A stretch of DNA of 64,000 nucleotides from an uncultured Oscillibacter sp. Its GTDB lineage: Bacteria > Bacillota > Clostridia > Oscillospirales > Oscillospiraceae. A model generated the notes under the pieces. It worked only from the letters and a program-made list of their open reading frames with translations, searched no databases and had not been told where the DNA came from. The DNA is taken from the NCBI GenBank assembly GCA_905200545.1, contig CAJKKQ010000001.1, positions 62,001 through 126,000 on the forward strand, written 5' to 3'. Made by a program: the position numbers and the translations under genes. Positions 8,431 through 16,662 of this stretch are shown one piece after another (within the stretch, counting starts at the first letter, position 1; each line of letters begins with the position of its first letter).

Positions 8431-9385
8431 CGTAAGAGAGGGGGCACATCTGCCTAGGCAGAAGTCCCGTCTGGTCGAGATGAGCGATGGAACCTTGCGA
8501 GTCCGTAGCGGATGGGCATATCTCTATATTCTCCCCGGTATGGCACTGTTGCTGCTGTTTACCATCTATCCTCTGTTCATGGTTCTGCGCACGGCCTTTT
8601 ACCAAAAATACATTTACATTACCAATACCGGTGAAGGATTTGGCCTTTCTTCCTTTGCCTGGGTCCTCCGGGACCCCACATTCTGGATGGCCTGTAAAAA
8701 CACCCTCATTCTTCTGCTCATCGCACTACCCATCACTCTAGTGTTGGCATTGGGCGCCGCCTTGCTGATCAATTCGATCAAGCGACTACAGGGACTGTTC
8801 CAGACCATATACTTTCTACCCTACGTTACCTCCACCATTGCCATCGGCATGGCATTTCTGTGGCTGTTCCACTCGGATTACGGGTATATCAACTACTTTC
8901 TGCAGCTATTCGGTATCAGCCCAAAAGAGTGGCTCACCAATCCGACTTTGATGATCGTGAGCCTCTCCATTTTCTCTGTGTGGAACGGCCTTGCATTCAA
9001 GATTCTGCTGTTTTTGGCTGGCCTGCAAAAAATCAGTCCGCAGGTCTATCAGGCAGCTAGAATCGACGGTGCTTCCCCGGTAAAGACCCTCTTCCGCATC
9101 ACCCTTCCCTTGCTGAGCCCCACTATCTGGATGGTCATTCTGGTTTCTGTAATCTATGTGGCCCGAACTTTTAATGAAGTCTACGCTATGTTCGTCTCCT
9201 TTTCTGGCGGGACTGCGGGTTCCGGAAACGCTGCGATCACCATTATGTACTATATCTATTGGATGTTCTACGACCAGGGAAAAGTAAACTATGCGGCAGC
9301 AGCGGCTATTCTGTTCCTAATCGTTATCATCCTGATCACAGTGGTGCAGCGGGCTGTATCCAAAAAGTTCATTCATTACGTGTAA
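8417..9385 (+). CDS. Carbohydrate ABC transporter permease (MalF/UgpA type)
   Basis: Inner-membrane subunit of the sugar importer, 322 residues from the ATG at 8417. That start has an AAGGGGGG site and overlaps the ATPase stop by 14 bases, so translation is probably coupled; the open frame extends further upstream but only inside the ATPase gene. Six hydrophobic segments are visible, the first around residues 30-52 (YILPGMALLLLFTIYPLF). The EAA loop that contacts the ATPase is ARIDGASPVKTLFRITLP. A polar N-terminal tail of about 30 residues precedes the first segment, as in UgpA-type subunits. Confidence 0.92.
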   Translation: MRNNNVREGAHLPRQKSRLVEMSDGTLRVRSGWAYLYILPGMALLLLFTIYPLFMVLRTAFYQKYIYITNTGEGFGLSSFAWVLRDPTFWMACKNTLILLLIALPITLVLALGAALLINSIKRLQGLFQTIYFLPYVTSTIAIGMAFLWLFHSDYGYINYFLQLFGISPKEWLTNPTLMIVSLSIFSVWNGLAFKILLFLAGLQKISPQVYQAARIDGASPVKTLFRITLPLLSPTIWMVILVSVIYVARTFNEVYAMFVSFSGGTAGSGNAAITIMYYIYWMFYDQGKVNYAAAAAILFLIVIILITVVQRAVSKKFIHYV

Positions 9386-9397
9386 GGGGGTGGTACG

Positions 9398-10255
9398 ATG
9401 AAGAGAAAACAGACGGAGTTACGGATTCGGGATACCAGAAAGGCGGCTTTGACAACTGTAAAATATGCCATTTTGATTGTAGGGGCACTGGTGATGATGT
9501 TCCCCTTTATCTGGATGCTCCTCACCTCCCTGAAAACGTTGCCGGAGGCCATTTCCATTCCCCCACAGTGGTTCCCTGAATCGCCCCAGTGGGAAAATTA
9601 TGAGTATTCCTGGAATCTGGTGCCCTTTGCCCTGTATTTCCGCAATACTATTTGGGTAGGAATTCTCAGCGTCGTGGTAACGCTGGTATTCTCCATTCTG
9701 GGAGCCTTCGCATTCAGCATTTACTCCTTCCGGGGCAGAAACCTCTGCTTTTACCTGTTTATGCTGACCATGATGGTGCCCTCTGAAATCCTAATTATTC
9801 AAAACTATGTGACATGCAGCCAGTTGGGATTATTGGATACATTCTCCGGCATTGTGCTACCCACGGTTGCCAACGGCTTTTACATTTTCATGCTGCAGGA
9901 GTATTTCATGCAGACACCGCCCTCCCTTTTCAAGGCGGCCAAAGTGGATGGCTGCAGCAATCTGAAATTCCTGGTCAAAGTTGTGGTTCCCATGAACATC
10001 AACGCGATTGTCACTGTCGCAATTCTGACCTTTATTACCGCGTGGAACTCGTTCATGTGGCCTCTGATTGTCACCCTCTCTGACGAGCACACGCTGCTCT
10101 CCGTGGGGCTTCTGCGGTTCCGTCAGGCATCCAGCTCCAATCTGCATAATCAGATGGCGGCAGCCTGCATTGTTCTGCTCCCCATGGTAATCTTCTATAT
10201 CATTTTCCACAAAAAGATTATGGAAGGCGTTGCATCCGGTGGAACTAAGGGCTGA
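9398..10255 (+). CDS. Carbohydrate ABC transporter permease (MalG/UgpE type)
   Basis: Second membrane subunit of the same importer, 285 residues. It has six hydrophobic segments beginning around residues 23-45 and the ATPase-contact loop AAKVDGCSNLKFLVKVVVP. The start follows AAGGGGGTGG and lies 12 bases after the first permease. The length and the short cytoplasmic N-terminus fit the MalG/UgpE half of this importer class. Confidence 0.92.
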   Translation: MKRKQTELRIRDTRKAALTTVKYAILIVGALVMMFPFIWMLLTSLKTLPEAISIPPQWFPESPQWENYEYSWNLVPFALYFRNTIWVGILSVVVTLVFSILGAFAFSIYSFRGRNLCFYLFMLTMMVPSEILIIQNYVTCSQLGLLDTFSGIVLPTVANGFYIFMLQEYFMQTPPSLFKAAKVDGCSNLKFLVKVVVPMNINAIVTVAILTFITAWNSFMWPLIVTLSDEHTLLSVGLLRFRQASSSNLHNQMAAACIVLLPMVIFYIIFHKKIMEGVASGGTKG

Positions 10256-10286
10256 GGCCCAAAATAAATATTTTTGGAGGTACGAT

Positions 10287-11612
10287 ATGAAAAAGTGGTT
10301 GAGTATGCTTCTTGCGCTGTGCATGGTGTTCAGCCTGACCGCCTGCGGCGACAGCACTTCCGACAGCACTGAGAGCCAGCCGGTGGATCCCACATCCGTG
10401 GAGGTGGAGTTGTCTGAACCCGTCACCATTACGTTCTGGCACGGCATTGTTCAGGAAAACATGCAGGAGACCCTGAATGAAATCGTCGACACTTTCAACA
10501 GCGGTATCGGCGCAGAAATGGGCATCACCGTAGAGTCTTATGCCAAGGGTGAGATGTCTGATCTGGAGAACGCCGTCACTGCCGCTATCAAGGCCGGCAA
10601 TATGCCCAACGTCACCATGACCGAGGCCGCGTCTGTGGTGGATTGGCTGCAGGCGGGGTGCGTGGTAGACCTGACGCCCTACATCGAAAACGAGAACTAC
10701 GGCCTGGATCTGGAAGACTATTATGACATCTACATCGAAGACAGCTGCAACTACCCCGTGGAAGGCTATTACAGTCTGCCCCTCTATGTGGCCTGCGAGG
10801 TAATGTACTACAATGTGGACTTCTTCCAGGAAAACAACCTGACGGTCCCCACCACCTGGACTGAATTCGAGGAAGTCTGCACTAAGATCGCCGACATCAC
10901 CGGTCGTCCGGCTGGCGGCTGGGACGAAGGCGTCAAGTGCTTCTCCACCTTGGTGGAGCAGAAGGGGATCGGCTATACCGACCGTGACGGCAAGCTGCTC
11001 TTCGCCGAAGATCTGGACGCCACGACGGACGTGATTTCTTGGTATCAGAGCATGGTTCAGAGCGGGATCATCCGCACCCCCGGCGAGGACTTCTTCTTCT
11101 CTGGTCCTTTTGCAAACCAGCAAGTGCAGCTGTACATCAGCTCCGGCAACGAGGGTGAGTTCATCAACATGAAGATTCCCGAAGATGCCCAGTTCGAGTG
11201 GTCCTGCGCTCCCGTTCCTCAGTTCGAGGATGGAACCAAGGCCGACTACGCCGAAGGCTTCCTCGTCAGCATGCTGGACAACAGCGGTGACCTGGCCACC
11301 CGTTGGGCCTCCTGGATTTTCATCCAGTACCTGCAGTCCTATGAGGTTAGCCAGAAGATCCTCTCCGGCGAGTCCCGCCTGCCCTTCCTGAAGTCTGTGG
11401 CTGCCAGCGAAGAGTTCCTGCAGAACGCCGCTCCCGCTCAGCTGGCTGGTGTTGAGCAGCAGGACTTTGCTTACACCTATCCCGGCTTCGAGACGGACAC
11501 CTATACCTCCAGCGGTCTGCACGACTACGTGGTGATCGCCATGGACAACATCCTCAACAACGGCGCCGATGTGCGTACGGAGTTGGAAAGTCTGATTTCC
11601 ATGCTGCAGTAA
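10287..11612 (+). CDS. Extracellular sugar-binding lipoprotein
   Basis: Captures the substrate outside the membrane and delivers it to the two permeases. The 441-residue protein has a type II signal peptide with lipobox ending at Cys20 (SLTAC) and an S/T/E-rich linker. A family 1 solute-binding fold follows (VTITFWHGIVQENMQETL), typical for oligosaccharide or glycerol-phosphate-like substrates. The ATG at 10287 has GGAGG upstream; earlier in-frame codons lack a site. It is strongly GC-rich with a highly biased codon choice, suggesting high expression. Substrate not predictable. Confidence 0.92.
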   Translation: MKKWLSMLLALCMVFSLTACGDSTSDSTESQPVDPTSVEVELSEPVTITFWHGIVQENMQETLNEIVDTFNSGIGAEMGITVESYAKGEMSDLENAVTAAIKAGNMPNVTMTEAASVVDWLQAGCVVDLTPYIENENYGLDLEDYYDIYIEDSCNYPVEGYYSLPLYVACEVMYYNVDFFQENNLTVPTTWTEFEEVCTKIADITGRPAGGWDEGVKCFSTLVEQKGIGYTDRDGKLLFAEDLDATTDVISWYQSMVQSGIIRTPGEDFFFSGPFANQQVQLYISSGNEGEFINMKIPEDAQFEWSCAPVPQFEDGTKADYAEGFLVSMLDNSGDLATRWASWIFIQYLQSYEVSQKILSGESRLPFLKSVAASEEFLQNAAPAQLAGVEQQDFAYTYPGFETDTYTSSGLHDYVVIAMDNILNNGADVRTELESLISMLQ

Positions 11613-11640
11613 GTTTCGCAATCTGAGGAGGTAACACAAG

Positions 11641-12273
11641 ATGGAAAAAGAAGCCTTTATGTCCTATGACCCCTGGTCCAACATTCAGTCCCGGAACGGA
11701 ATTCCCGGCGATGAGCTGATTTCCATGCTGCAAAAATCCATTCGCCGCGGCTTGGAGGAAAACGCTCTGGCTGCCGCTTATGAGATGTATATCACCAGCC
11801 CCCAGTTCCACGAAAAAATGTGGCGCCGGCTACTGGCCATTTCTGTGGAGGATGTAGGATTCGGTAATCCCCAGGCTCCTCAGCAAGTGTACACCCTTTT
11901 CAAAATTGCTCAGGAGTTCCCCTATTCTGACGGCGATCAGCCCATGTTTTTCATGCACGCAATCCGTTTTCTGTGCCGCTGCACCAAGGAGCGCACTACC
12001 GATAACATCAAGAACCAGATTATTAAGGAGTGGGAGCACGGTAAAAAGCCGGAGGTTCCCGATTATGCCTACGATCTGCACACCCGGAAGGGCCGTGCTA
12101 TGGGCCGGGACGAGATGCACTTTCTCACAGAGGCCAGCCGTGTAATCCCCCAAATGGAGGGTGAAGACATCGTCCACATCCACAATCAGTACATCGAGTT
12201 CTGCAAACAGGAAAAGGAGATGACCGGTAAACCGGAGGTCCCCGCTTTCCACTATAACTGCTGGCAGTATTGA
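11641..12273 (+). CDS. Stand-alone RarA/MgsA C-terminal-like domain protein
   Basis: The 210-residue protein resembles only the C-terminal oligomerisation part of the RarA/MgsA replication-associated AAA+ ATPase. It has LQKSIRRG, then AISVEDVGFGNPQAPQQV (compare the SEDIG...P.A pattern) and PDYAYDLHTRKGRAMG near residue 140-155. There is no Walker A or B motif and no room for one. It begins 28 bases after the binding-protein stop with GAGGAGG upstream and is followed by a terminator, so it is the last gene of the sugar operon. Its role there is unknown; DNA maintenance and sugar metabolism are not an expected pair. The domain assignment is by pattern, not by search. Confidence 0.65.
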   Translation: MEKEAFMSYDPWSNIQSRNGIPGDELISMLQKSIRRGLEENALAAAYEMYITSPQFHEKMWRRLLAISVEDVGFGNPQAPQQVYTLFKIAQEFPYSDGDQPMFFMHAIRFLCRCTKERTTDNIKNQIIKEWEHGKKPEVPDYAYDLHTRKGRAMGRDEMHFLTEASRVIPQMEGEDIVHIHNQYIEFCKQEKEMTGKPEVPAFHYNCWQY

Positions 12274-12283
12274 GCCGCCATTC

Positions 12284-12324
12284 AAAAGGTCGGGACACTG
12301 ATTTTTCGGTGTTCCGACCTTTTT
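12284..12324 (+). terminator. Rho-independent terminator of the sugar ABC operon
   Basis: Arms 12284-12298 and 12308-12322 pair with one G-T wobble and run into TTTTT. It separates the operon from the AraC gene. Confidence 0.85.
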
Positions 12325-12380
12325 CTTGCAAGCGGTGAGATTTCCGGTTAAAATAAATTCAATATAGGAGGAGAGTGAAT

Positions 12381-13247
12381 ATGCTGTTCCTGAGCGAAAG
12401 ACTGCGAGATCCCCGGATTCCCGGCAAAATCCTGTTCAATGAGGATGAAAACGCCCATTTGCCTCTACACTGGCACACCAATGTGGAAATCTGTTACTTC
12501 CTTCAGGGCGGCTTTCGAGCCCGGGTCGACAGTCAGTGCTACGAAGTGCAAAACCAGCAGATGATTTTGGTCAACAGCGGCCAGCTCCACTACGTGGGCG
12601 AAAATTCCGTCGGAGAACACCGGGGGATTTCTCTCGTGGCAGATATGAACTTCTGGCAGAATCTGTGCCCCAACCTGGATTCGCTAGAGTTTGAGCTCTC
12701 CATCTGCCCTGACCGGATTCCCCAGCTGAAGAATCTGATGACCAGTCTCTACGAAGCCAGCCGTACCTACTCCTATACCAGGGGACTCCATCAGGACAGC
12801 GCCACATCTGATCTGGAACTGCTGCAGATTCATGGTTTGATTTGCATGATTTATTACACGCTGGCAAAATATTTTAGCCGCTCTAAGAAAACCGGCTCCT
12901 CCTGCCGGCTTTCTGCCCGGGAGTCTAACCTGCAGGACATCATTCAATACATCAACACACATTATACAGAGCCTCTAATGCTCAAAGACATGGCAAATCT
13001 CTACAACATCTCCTGTGAGTACCTCTCCCGATTATTTAAAAAGAAGCTAGGATTGACGTTTAAGGAATATCTTTACAGCGTTCGCCTGACACATGCCTGC
13101 CGTCTTCTTGCACATACAGAAAAGAGCATTTTAGATATTTCCATGGAAGCCGGATTCCCGGATATGCGAGCGTTCAGTCAACAATTTGATCGAGTCTACC
13201 ACACAACGCCCAAGGAATACCGCCGAAAATATCATCTCATGAGCTAA
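12381..13247 (+). CDS. AraC family transcriptional regulator
   Basis: Likely local regulator of the upstream sugar importer. The 288-residue protein has an N-terminal cupin-like ligand domain (LPLHWHTNVEICYFLQGG) and a C-terminal pair of helix-turn-helix motifs (about 190-285, with LKDMANLYNISCEYLSRLF and the ending YHTTPKEYRRKYH). The ATG at 12381 is seven bases from AGGAGGAG; a GTG at 12375 is too close to that site. It has its own transcription unit, since a terminator lies before it. Confidence 0.92.
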   Translation: MLFLSERLRDPRIPGKILFNEDENAHLPLHWHTNVEICYFLQGGFRARVDSQCYEVQNQQMILVNSGQLHYVGENSVGEHRGISLVADMNFWQNLCPNLDSLEFELSICPDRIPQLKNLMTSLYEASRTYSYTRGLHQDSATSDLELLQIHGLICMIYYTLAKYFSRSKKTGSSCRLSARESNLQDIIQYINTHYTEPLMLKDMANLYNISCEYLSRLFKKKLGLTFKEYLYSVRLTHACRLLAHTEKSILDISMEAGFPDMRAFSQQFDRVYHTTPKEYRRKYHLMS

Positions 13248-13779
13248 CGCTATACAGCCCATGGGACGGTCCACTCAGCCCCATCCAAAGCATAATCAGG
13301 GGGAATTCAACTCATGCCTCGGCTCCTCTATTATTCATATACCTCCTCTCCCCATATCGCCATTTCAGCTTTCTGCTGATCGATAAAAAGAAATCTGCCA
13401 GAAATAATCTTTGGTCATGTCCAATTAAATCGTTTGGAAGCAACCACGCGATTTCCTGCTACCGTATTTTAAAATTCCATATAGAAGTAAACAAATCTCT
13501 CTACCCCACGCAACACTCCAAACCTCTAGCAAAAACTTTCAAATTTTATCTAGATATACTTCCTGTTTAAAATTAAATTCCACCGTATTTGACAAATAGA
13601 AGTGTCGTTTCAGAATTAGAGTCCCAGCTGCCGCAACGGCTTTCAGACCACAGCGTGTACCACAGGGGTCTGTGGAATAGACGGATTTTGTGCAGTAAAT
13701 CACGTCCAGAAAATAATTGGATTAGAACGAAAACAATTAAAAACCACCGGAAACCGTTAAAAAAAGTTTCATATTGCTG
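13248..13779. other. Gene-free AT-rich stretch before the att remnant
   Basis: No convincing gene. The only open frame (from 13589) runs through the tRNA fragment and has no ribosome site. The left part could still hold noncoding debris of the inserted element. Confidence 0.5.
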
Positions 13780-13824
13780 TTCACACGCAAGAGGTCACTG
13801 GTTCGAGTCCAGTAGTCTCCACCA
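13780..13824 (+). pseudogene. 3' half of a tRNA-Val-like gene; attachment-site remnant
   Basis: The segment reads as anticodon loop TTCACAC (anticodon CAC), variable loop AGGTC, a perfect T arm (ACTGG-TTCGAGT-CCAGT), acceptor AGTCTCC and ACCA. The 5' half does not pair and the expected GGAGACT start is absent, so this is not a working tRNA. A tRNA 3' half next to an integrase gene is the classic footprint of tyrosine-integrase insertion. Confidence 0.8.
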
Positions 13825-13862
13825 AAAAGAACCTGATTTCCTTTGAAATCAGGTTCTTTTTT
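13825..13862 (+). terminator. Terminator after the tRNA fragment
   Basis: A 15-bp hairpin with a 4-base loop ends in a T-run. It follows the CCA end directly and probably came along with the tRNA gene. Confidence 0.8.
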
Positions 13863-13942
13863 CCTTTTCGCAACTTTTTTGTGCTTTTGCAGTGCCCCGA
13901 TTTTTTCCCGTTTTTGATTGACCACAGAAATACCACAGACAG

Positions 13943-13975
13943 GAAAACTCCCGCATCCGCGGGAGTTTCTTTTTT
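13943..13975 (+). terminator. Hairpin terminator inside the element remnant
   Basis: GAAACTCCCGC pairs with GCGGGAGTTTC around a 4-base loop, followed by a T-run. On the minus strand it could end the integrase-derived transcript. Confidence 0.7.
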
Positions 13976-13980
13976 CGCTT

Positions 13981-14220
13981 TCATGGCCGGTTCCCTGCTT
14001 CCCGGAGCTGCCTCCGCTCCGCCTGGATCTCCGCTTTCATGGCGGCAATCAGGACTTTCAGCTTTTCCTCGCATTCTTTCGGGGTGTAGCCGTAGACGTT
14101 TCGGGATCGCCGCTTGCCGTCCGGCCCTCTGGGGGAATACCGCCCGTGTTCCCCGATTTGATGGACGCAGCCGGTGCCGGGCTTGCGCCGCTTCCCAGGG
14201 TCTGCCCGGAAGGTGGTCAT
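13981..14220 (-). pseudogene. Arm-type DNA-binding domain fragment linked to integrase
   Basis: A 79-residue frame (MTTFRADPGKRRKPGTG...YSPRGPDGKRRSRNVYGYT) looks like the AP2-like arm-binding domain found in clostridial integrases and in a short companion frame beside them. The usual short insert between the HQI-type segment and RYSP appears to be missing. It lies downstream of the catalytic fragment on the same strand. It may be a small intact companion gene, but its setting is decayed. Confidence 0.5.
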
Positions 14221-14269
14221 GGTTGGGAGCTTCGTCTCCTGGGTCTCCTCTGGTGGGGTCTCCTGCTTT

Positions 14270-14625
14270 CCGATCCCCCTGGTCGATTTTGGCCGCTGCC
14301 TGCCGCTCCATGGCTTTCGTCACGTGGGTGTAGACATTCAGGGTGGTGCTGGAGGACCGGTGCCCCGCCACCGCCGAGAGGGCCTTCACGTCCATGCCGT
14401 ACTCCAGCGCCGTGGTCACGAAGGTGTGCCATAAATTGTGGAACTGGATATACTCCGCGCCGATGGCCACGAAGATCTTCTCATGGGTATGCAGAAAGAA
14501 ATCCGGGCCGAATATCCCGCCTGTTCTGAAGGACAGGAACATATAGGCATTTCCCGGACGCTTCGTATATTCCTCTACCATAAGATCCACGAGTTTACTA
14601 ACGACCGGACCGCACTTTTCCAGTA
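14270..14625 (-). pseudogene. Decayed tyrosine integrase, C-terminal catalytic part
   Basis: The frame contains GNAYMFLSFRTGG, then AEYIQFHNLWHTFVTTAL, KALSAVAGH and LNVYTHVT, which follow the order of the catalytic domain of clostridial integrases. The conserved LRHTF arginine is replaced by Trp (LWHTF), several family residues differ, and a stop interrupts the frame at about 14625. No N-terminal core-binding domain is upstream. After the YTHVT segment the frame runs on as nonsense through the tRNA fragment. It is a dead remnant of the element that inserted at the tRNA gene. Confidence 0.8.
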
Positions 14626-14711
14626 CCTACTTGCGCACGGCATTCTCACGCATTACCATCGCACCACCGATAATCCGGCAGCCGGGCCAGCTCTGATACG
14701 TCCTGCGATCT

Positions 14712-14810
14712 TCACAACACCGCAGATAAGTACACCGCCAGCTCACCGACGATAGGCCCCATCTGAAACTCCTTGTCGGGCGGCGTAAATCCATTTCCCG
14801 ATTTGCTCAT
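14712..14810 (-). pseudogene. Short element-derived ORF
   Basis: A 32-codon frame (MSKSGNGFTPPDKEFQMG...) overlaps the preceding excisionase-like stop by four bases. The PPxKEFQMG pattern recalls the N-terminus of small TnpW-like proteins of conjugative transposons, but the rest is lost. Probably a fragment. Confidence 0.35.
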
Positions 14811-14953
14811 TGACACCTCCCGTAAGGGACACTACCCGCCGGGCAAATGCCTGGCACCACCATGTGGCCGCCCACCTGCAGCACTGGAAAGCCAGCCTCA
14901 TACATCAGCTCGTATCCCGACGCCGGAGACATGCTCAGCACCTTTGCCACCAT
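14807..14953 (-). pseudogene. Excisionase-like helix-turn-helix fragment
   Basis: A 48-codon frame with VAKVLSMSPASGYELMYEAG followed by FPVLQVGGHMVVP matches the helix-turn-helix plus beta-hairpin layout of excisionase-family proteins, in which the first part normally reads like AAKLLGVSRxTLYELI. The turn is degraded and the tail ends early. It fits an integrase/excisionase pair that has decayed. Confidence 0.5.
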
Positions 14954-15078
14954 CTCCGTTGCCCGGCGATCGGGTGAAGGCTTTTCTTGGTTTCAGGTCT
15001 TATACAGTCAGAAACGTGTTATACGGCGCAGTGCACAAAGTTTTTTTGGATAGTTAGCTGCAAATTTTTTCTAAAAGC

Positions 15079-15108
15079 GGGACAGCTATCAGGCAATTAT
15101 GCTATAAT
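15079..15108 (+). promoter_or_regulatory. Promoter of the YheO-type regulator gene
   Basis: TATAAT at 15103-15108 with a partial -35 (GGGACA at 15079-15084, 18-bp spacer), about 100 bases before the start codon. Confidence 0.4.
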
Positions 15109-15209
15109 ATTTATTAATCTCTTCCATTTTAGTGGTGAGGGCACTCATTTGGAATCAATAGGCAAAAGATAAAAGTAATTCCTACAAGGACAAAAAGAAG
15201 GGAATCACC

Positions 15210-15872
15210 ATGGAAAATTTATACGAAAACAAGGAACTGATCACCCAATTCATGAATCTGCTGGAGCAACATTTTGGCCCAAACTGTGAAATTATCCTTC
15301 ACGATTTTTCCAAAGAGTATGACCATACCATCGTGGATATCAGAAACGGTCATGTGACAGGACGCAGTATCGGTGGATGTGCTACCAATATCGGGCTTGA
15401 AATCATGAAGGGGACCATGGAGGCTAAGGACACCTTTAACTATGTTACATATGCCCCCAACGGGAAACTACTGCGATCTTCTTCTATTTATTTTAAAAAT
15501 TCCGAGGGGAAATTGCTGGGGTCTATTTGCGTGAATCTGGATATCACCGAGACGGTGCAGCTGGAAAAATTTTTATCCGGGTACAACCGCTTCCCTGCGG
15601 AAGAGGACACTGAAAAAAAGTCCCAGGAATTTTTTGTGGAGAATGTTCATGATCTTCTGGATGAACTCATCCGCCAAGAATTGCAAAAATGCGGCAAATC
15701 CCCAAAGTCCATGTCCAGAGAAGAAAAAATCCAATTTATTGCAGCATTGGATGAAAAGGGTGCATTTATCATTACAAATTCCAGCAAGCATGTTTGCGCT
15801 CTGTTGGATATCTCCAGATATACATTTTATAATTACTTGGATTTGATCCATCGGGGCAAAAAAAACGAATAA
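15210..15872 (+). CDS. YheO/DauR family PAS-HTH transcriptional regulator
   Basis: A 220-residue regulator. The N-terminal half is a YheO-type PAS domain (FGPNCEIILHDFSKEYDHTI, then GSICVNLDITE near residue 105). The C-terminal part carries the family helix-turn-helix (AFIITNSSKHVCALLDISRYTFYNYL). Relatives include DauR, a repressor of D-arginine use in Pseudomonas. The adjacent plus-strand catabolic operon with a consensus promoter makes it the natural candidate controller. A short terminator-like hairpin follows the stop. Confidence 0.88.
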   Translation: MENLYENKELITQFMNLLEQHFGPNCEIILHDFSKEYDHTIVDIRNGHVTGRSIGGCATNIGLEIMKGTMEAKDTFNYVTYAPNGKLLRSSSIYFKNSEGKLLGSICVNLDITETVQLEKFLSGYNRFPAEEDTEKKSQEFFVENVHDLLDELIRQELQKCGKSPKSMSREEKIQFIAALDEKGAFIITNSSKHVCALLDISRYTFYNYLDLIHRGKKNE

Positions 15873-15881
15873 GAATCCGGA

Positions 15882-15917
15882 CGGCTGGTGTGTTTTACAG
15901 CCAGCCGACCGATTTTT
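15882..15917 (+). terminator. Probable terminator after the YheO-type gene
   Basis: CGGCTGG (15882-15888) pairs with CCAGCCG (15901-15907), followed by ACCGATTTTTT. Confidence 0.5.
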
Positions 15918-15960
15918 TAGCTGACAGCTTTTTCTGTCAAGGGGAAAAATCAGACAGTTT

Positions 15961-15971
15961 GTTGAATCAAC
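15961..15971. promoter_or_regulatory. Palindromic operator candidate
   Basis: GTTGAATCAAC is an exact palindrome around a central base, 21 bases upstream of the -35 box at 15993. It could bind the neighbouring YheO-type regulator; this is a position-based guess. Confidence 0.3.
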
Positions 15972-15992
15972 TGACTATTTGATATTTTTCTG

Positions 15993-16021
15993 TTGACAGA
16001 GCGAGTTTCCATTATTATAAT
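15993..16021 (+). promoter_or_regulatory. Perfect consensus sigma-A promoter
   Basis: TTGACA (15993-15998), a 17-base spacer and TATAAT (16016-16021), all consensus. It lies 150 bases before the VOC gene, leaving a leader of about 140 bases, and should drive the whole catabolic and transport operon up to 23594. A full-consensus promoter on a catabolic operon normally implies tight repression. Confidence 0.8.
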
Positions 16022-16170
16022 TATTTTGTAACTTAAGACACGACATTTTCTCCATGAGCAAATAAGGCGTGTACAAAAAATGGCAATGGGAGCATATTTT
16101 TTTTACACGTAAAACTAACAAAATGTTAGTTTAAAAGACTGATATTTAGTTTAGTAACAAGGAGGAGCAT

Positions 16171-16554
16171 ATGGGATATTTCAAGCAGGAATTTCGCGGA
16201 GTGTTTTATGTAAAGGATTATGACAAGGCCATTTCTTTCTACCGGGATATTCTGGAATTGGAATCCCCGTATTCCTGGGATGACGGGCCGGAGGATCGCG
16301 GCACAAAGTTCCAAGTAGCGGGCGGAATGCTTGAAGTCATTCGCCGGGAGCCGGAGAGGCCTCAGGGCCCGGGAACCATTATGATCGAGGCTTGGGATGT
16401 AGATGCGTGCTATGAAGTACTCAGCAAAAAGCCTGGTGTCCGGGTTTTCCAACAGCCGGTCAACGAACCTTATGGTATCCGAAAATTTCAGCTGCTGGAT
16501 CCAAATGACAATCTGGTGGTTATTTACACCAATCTGTCAGATCTGAAGCGGTAA
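16171..16554 (+). CDS. VOC (glyoxalase/dioxygenase fold) family protein
   Basis: A 127-residue single-domain protein of the vicinal oxygen chelate superfamily. It has the paired beta-alpha-beta layout: FRGVFYVKDYDKAISFYRDI at the start and KPGVRVFQQPVNEPYGIRKF then DPNDNLVVIY near the end. Members are metal-dependent lyases, isomerases or dioxygenases, or antibiotic-binding proteins. AAGGAGGAG precedes the ATG. It is first in the operon ahead of the amidohydrolase, so a role as an isomerase, lyase or hydrolase in the same pathway is plausible, but no substrate can be read from the sequence. Confidence 0.85.
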   Translation: MGYFKQEFRGVFYVKDYDKAISFYRDILELESPYSWDDGPEDRGTKFQVAGGMLEVIRREPERPQGPGTIMIEAWDVDACYEVLSKKPGVRVFQQPVNEPYGIRKFQLLDPNDNLVVIYTNLSDLKR

Positions 16555-16662
16555 CCGTACTTGAGCGGCGGGGTTTTCAGATCTGCGGAACTGCCAAAAC
16601 GAAACGATTCAAAGCCCCGGTCCAAAGATGGATCCTTTTCTTGGAGGAGGTGTAGCCAAAAC

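Noticed and set aside
10245-11639. A 464-codon minus-strand open frame opposite the sugar-binding protein
   Set aside because: Shadow of a strongly codon-biased GC-rich gene; no recognisable domain.
7348-13247. Sugar operon considered as a maltose-specific system
   Set aside because: The ATPase and permeases are of the broad MalK/UgpC class and no glycosidase gene is present, so a substrate cannot be named.
13781-14590. A 269-codon open frame spanning the integrase fragment to the tRNA fragment
   Set aside because: Only the first 105 or so residues look like integrase; the rest reads Gly/Arg-rich nonsense and ends in LEPVTSCV, the well-known artefact of translating a tRNA gene backward.
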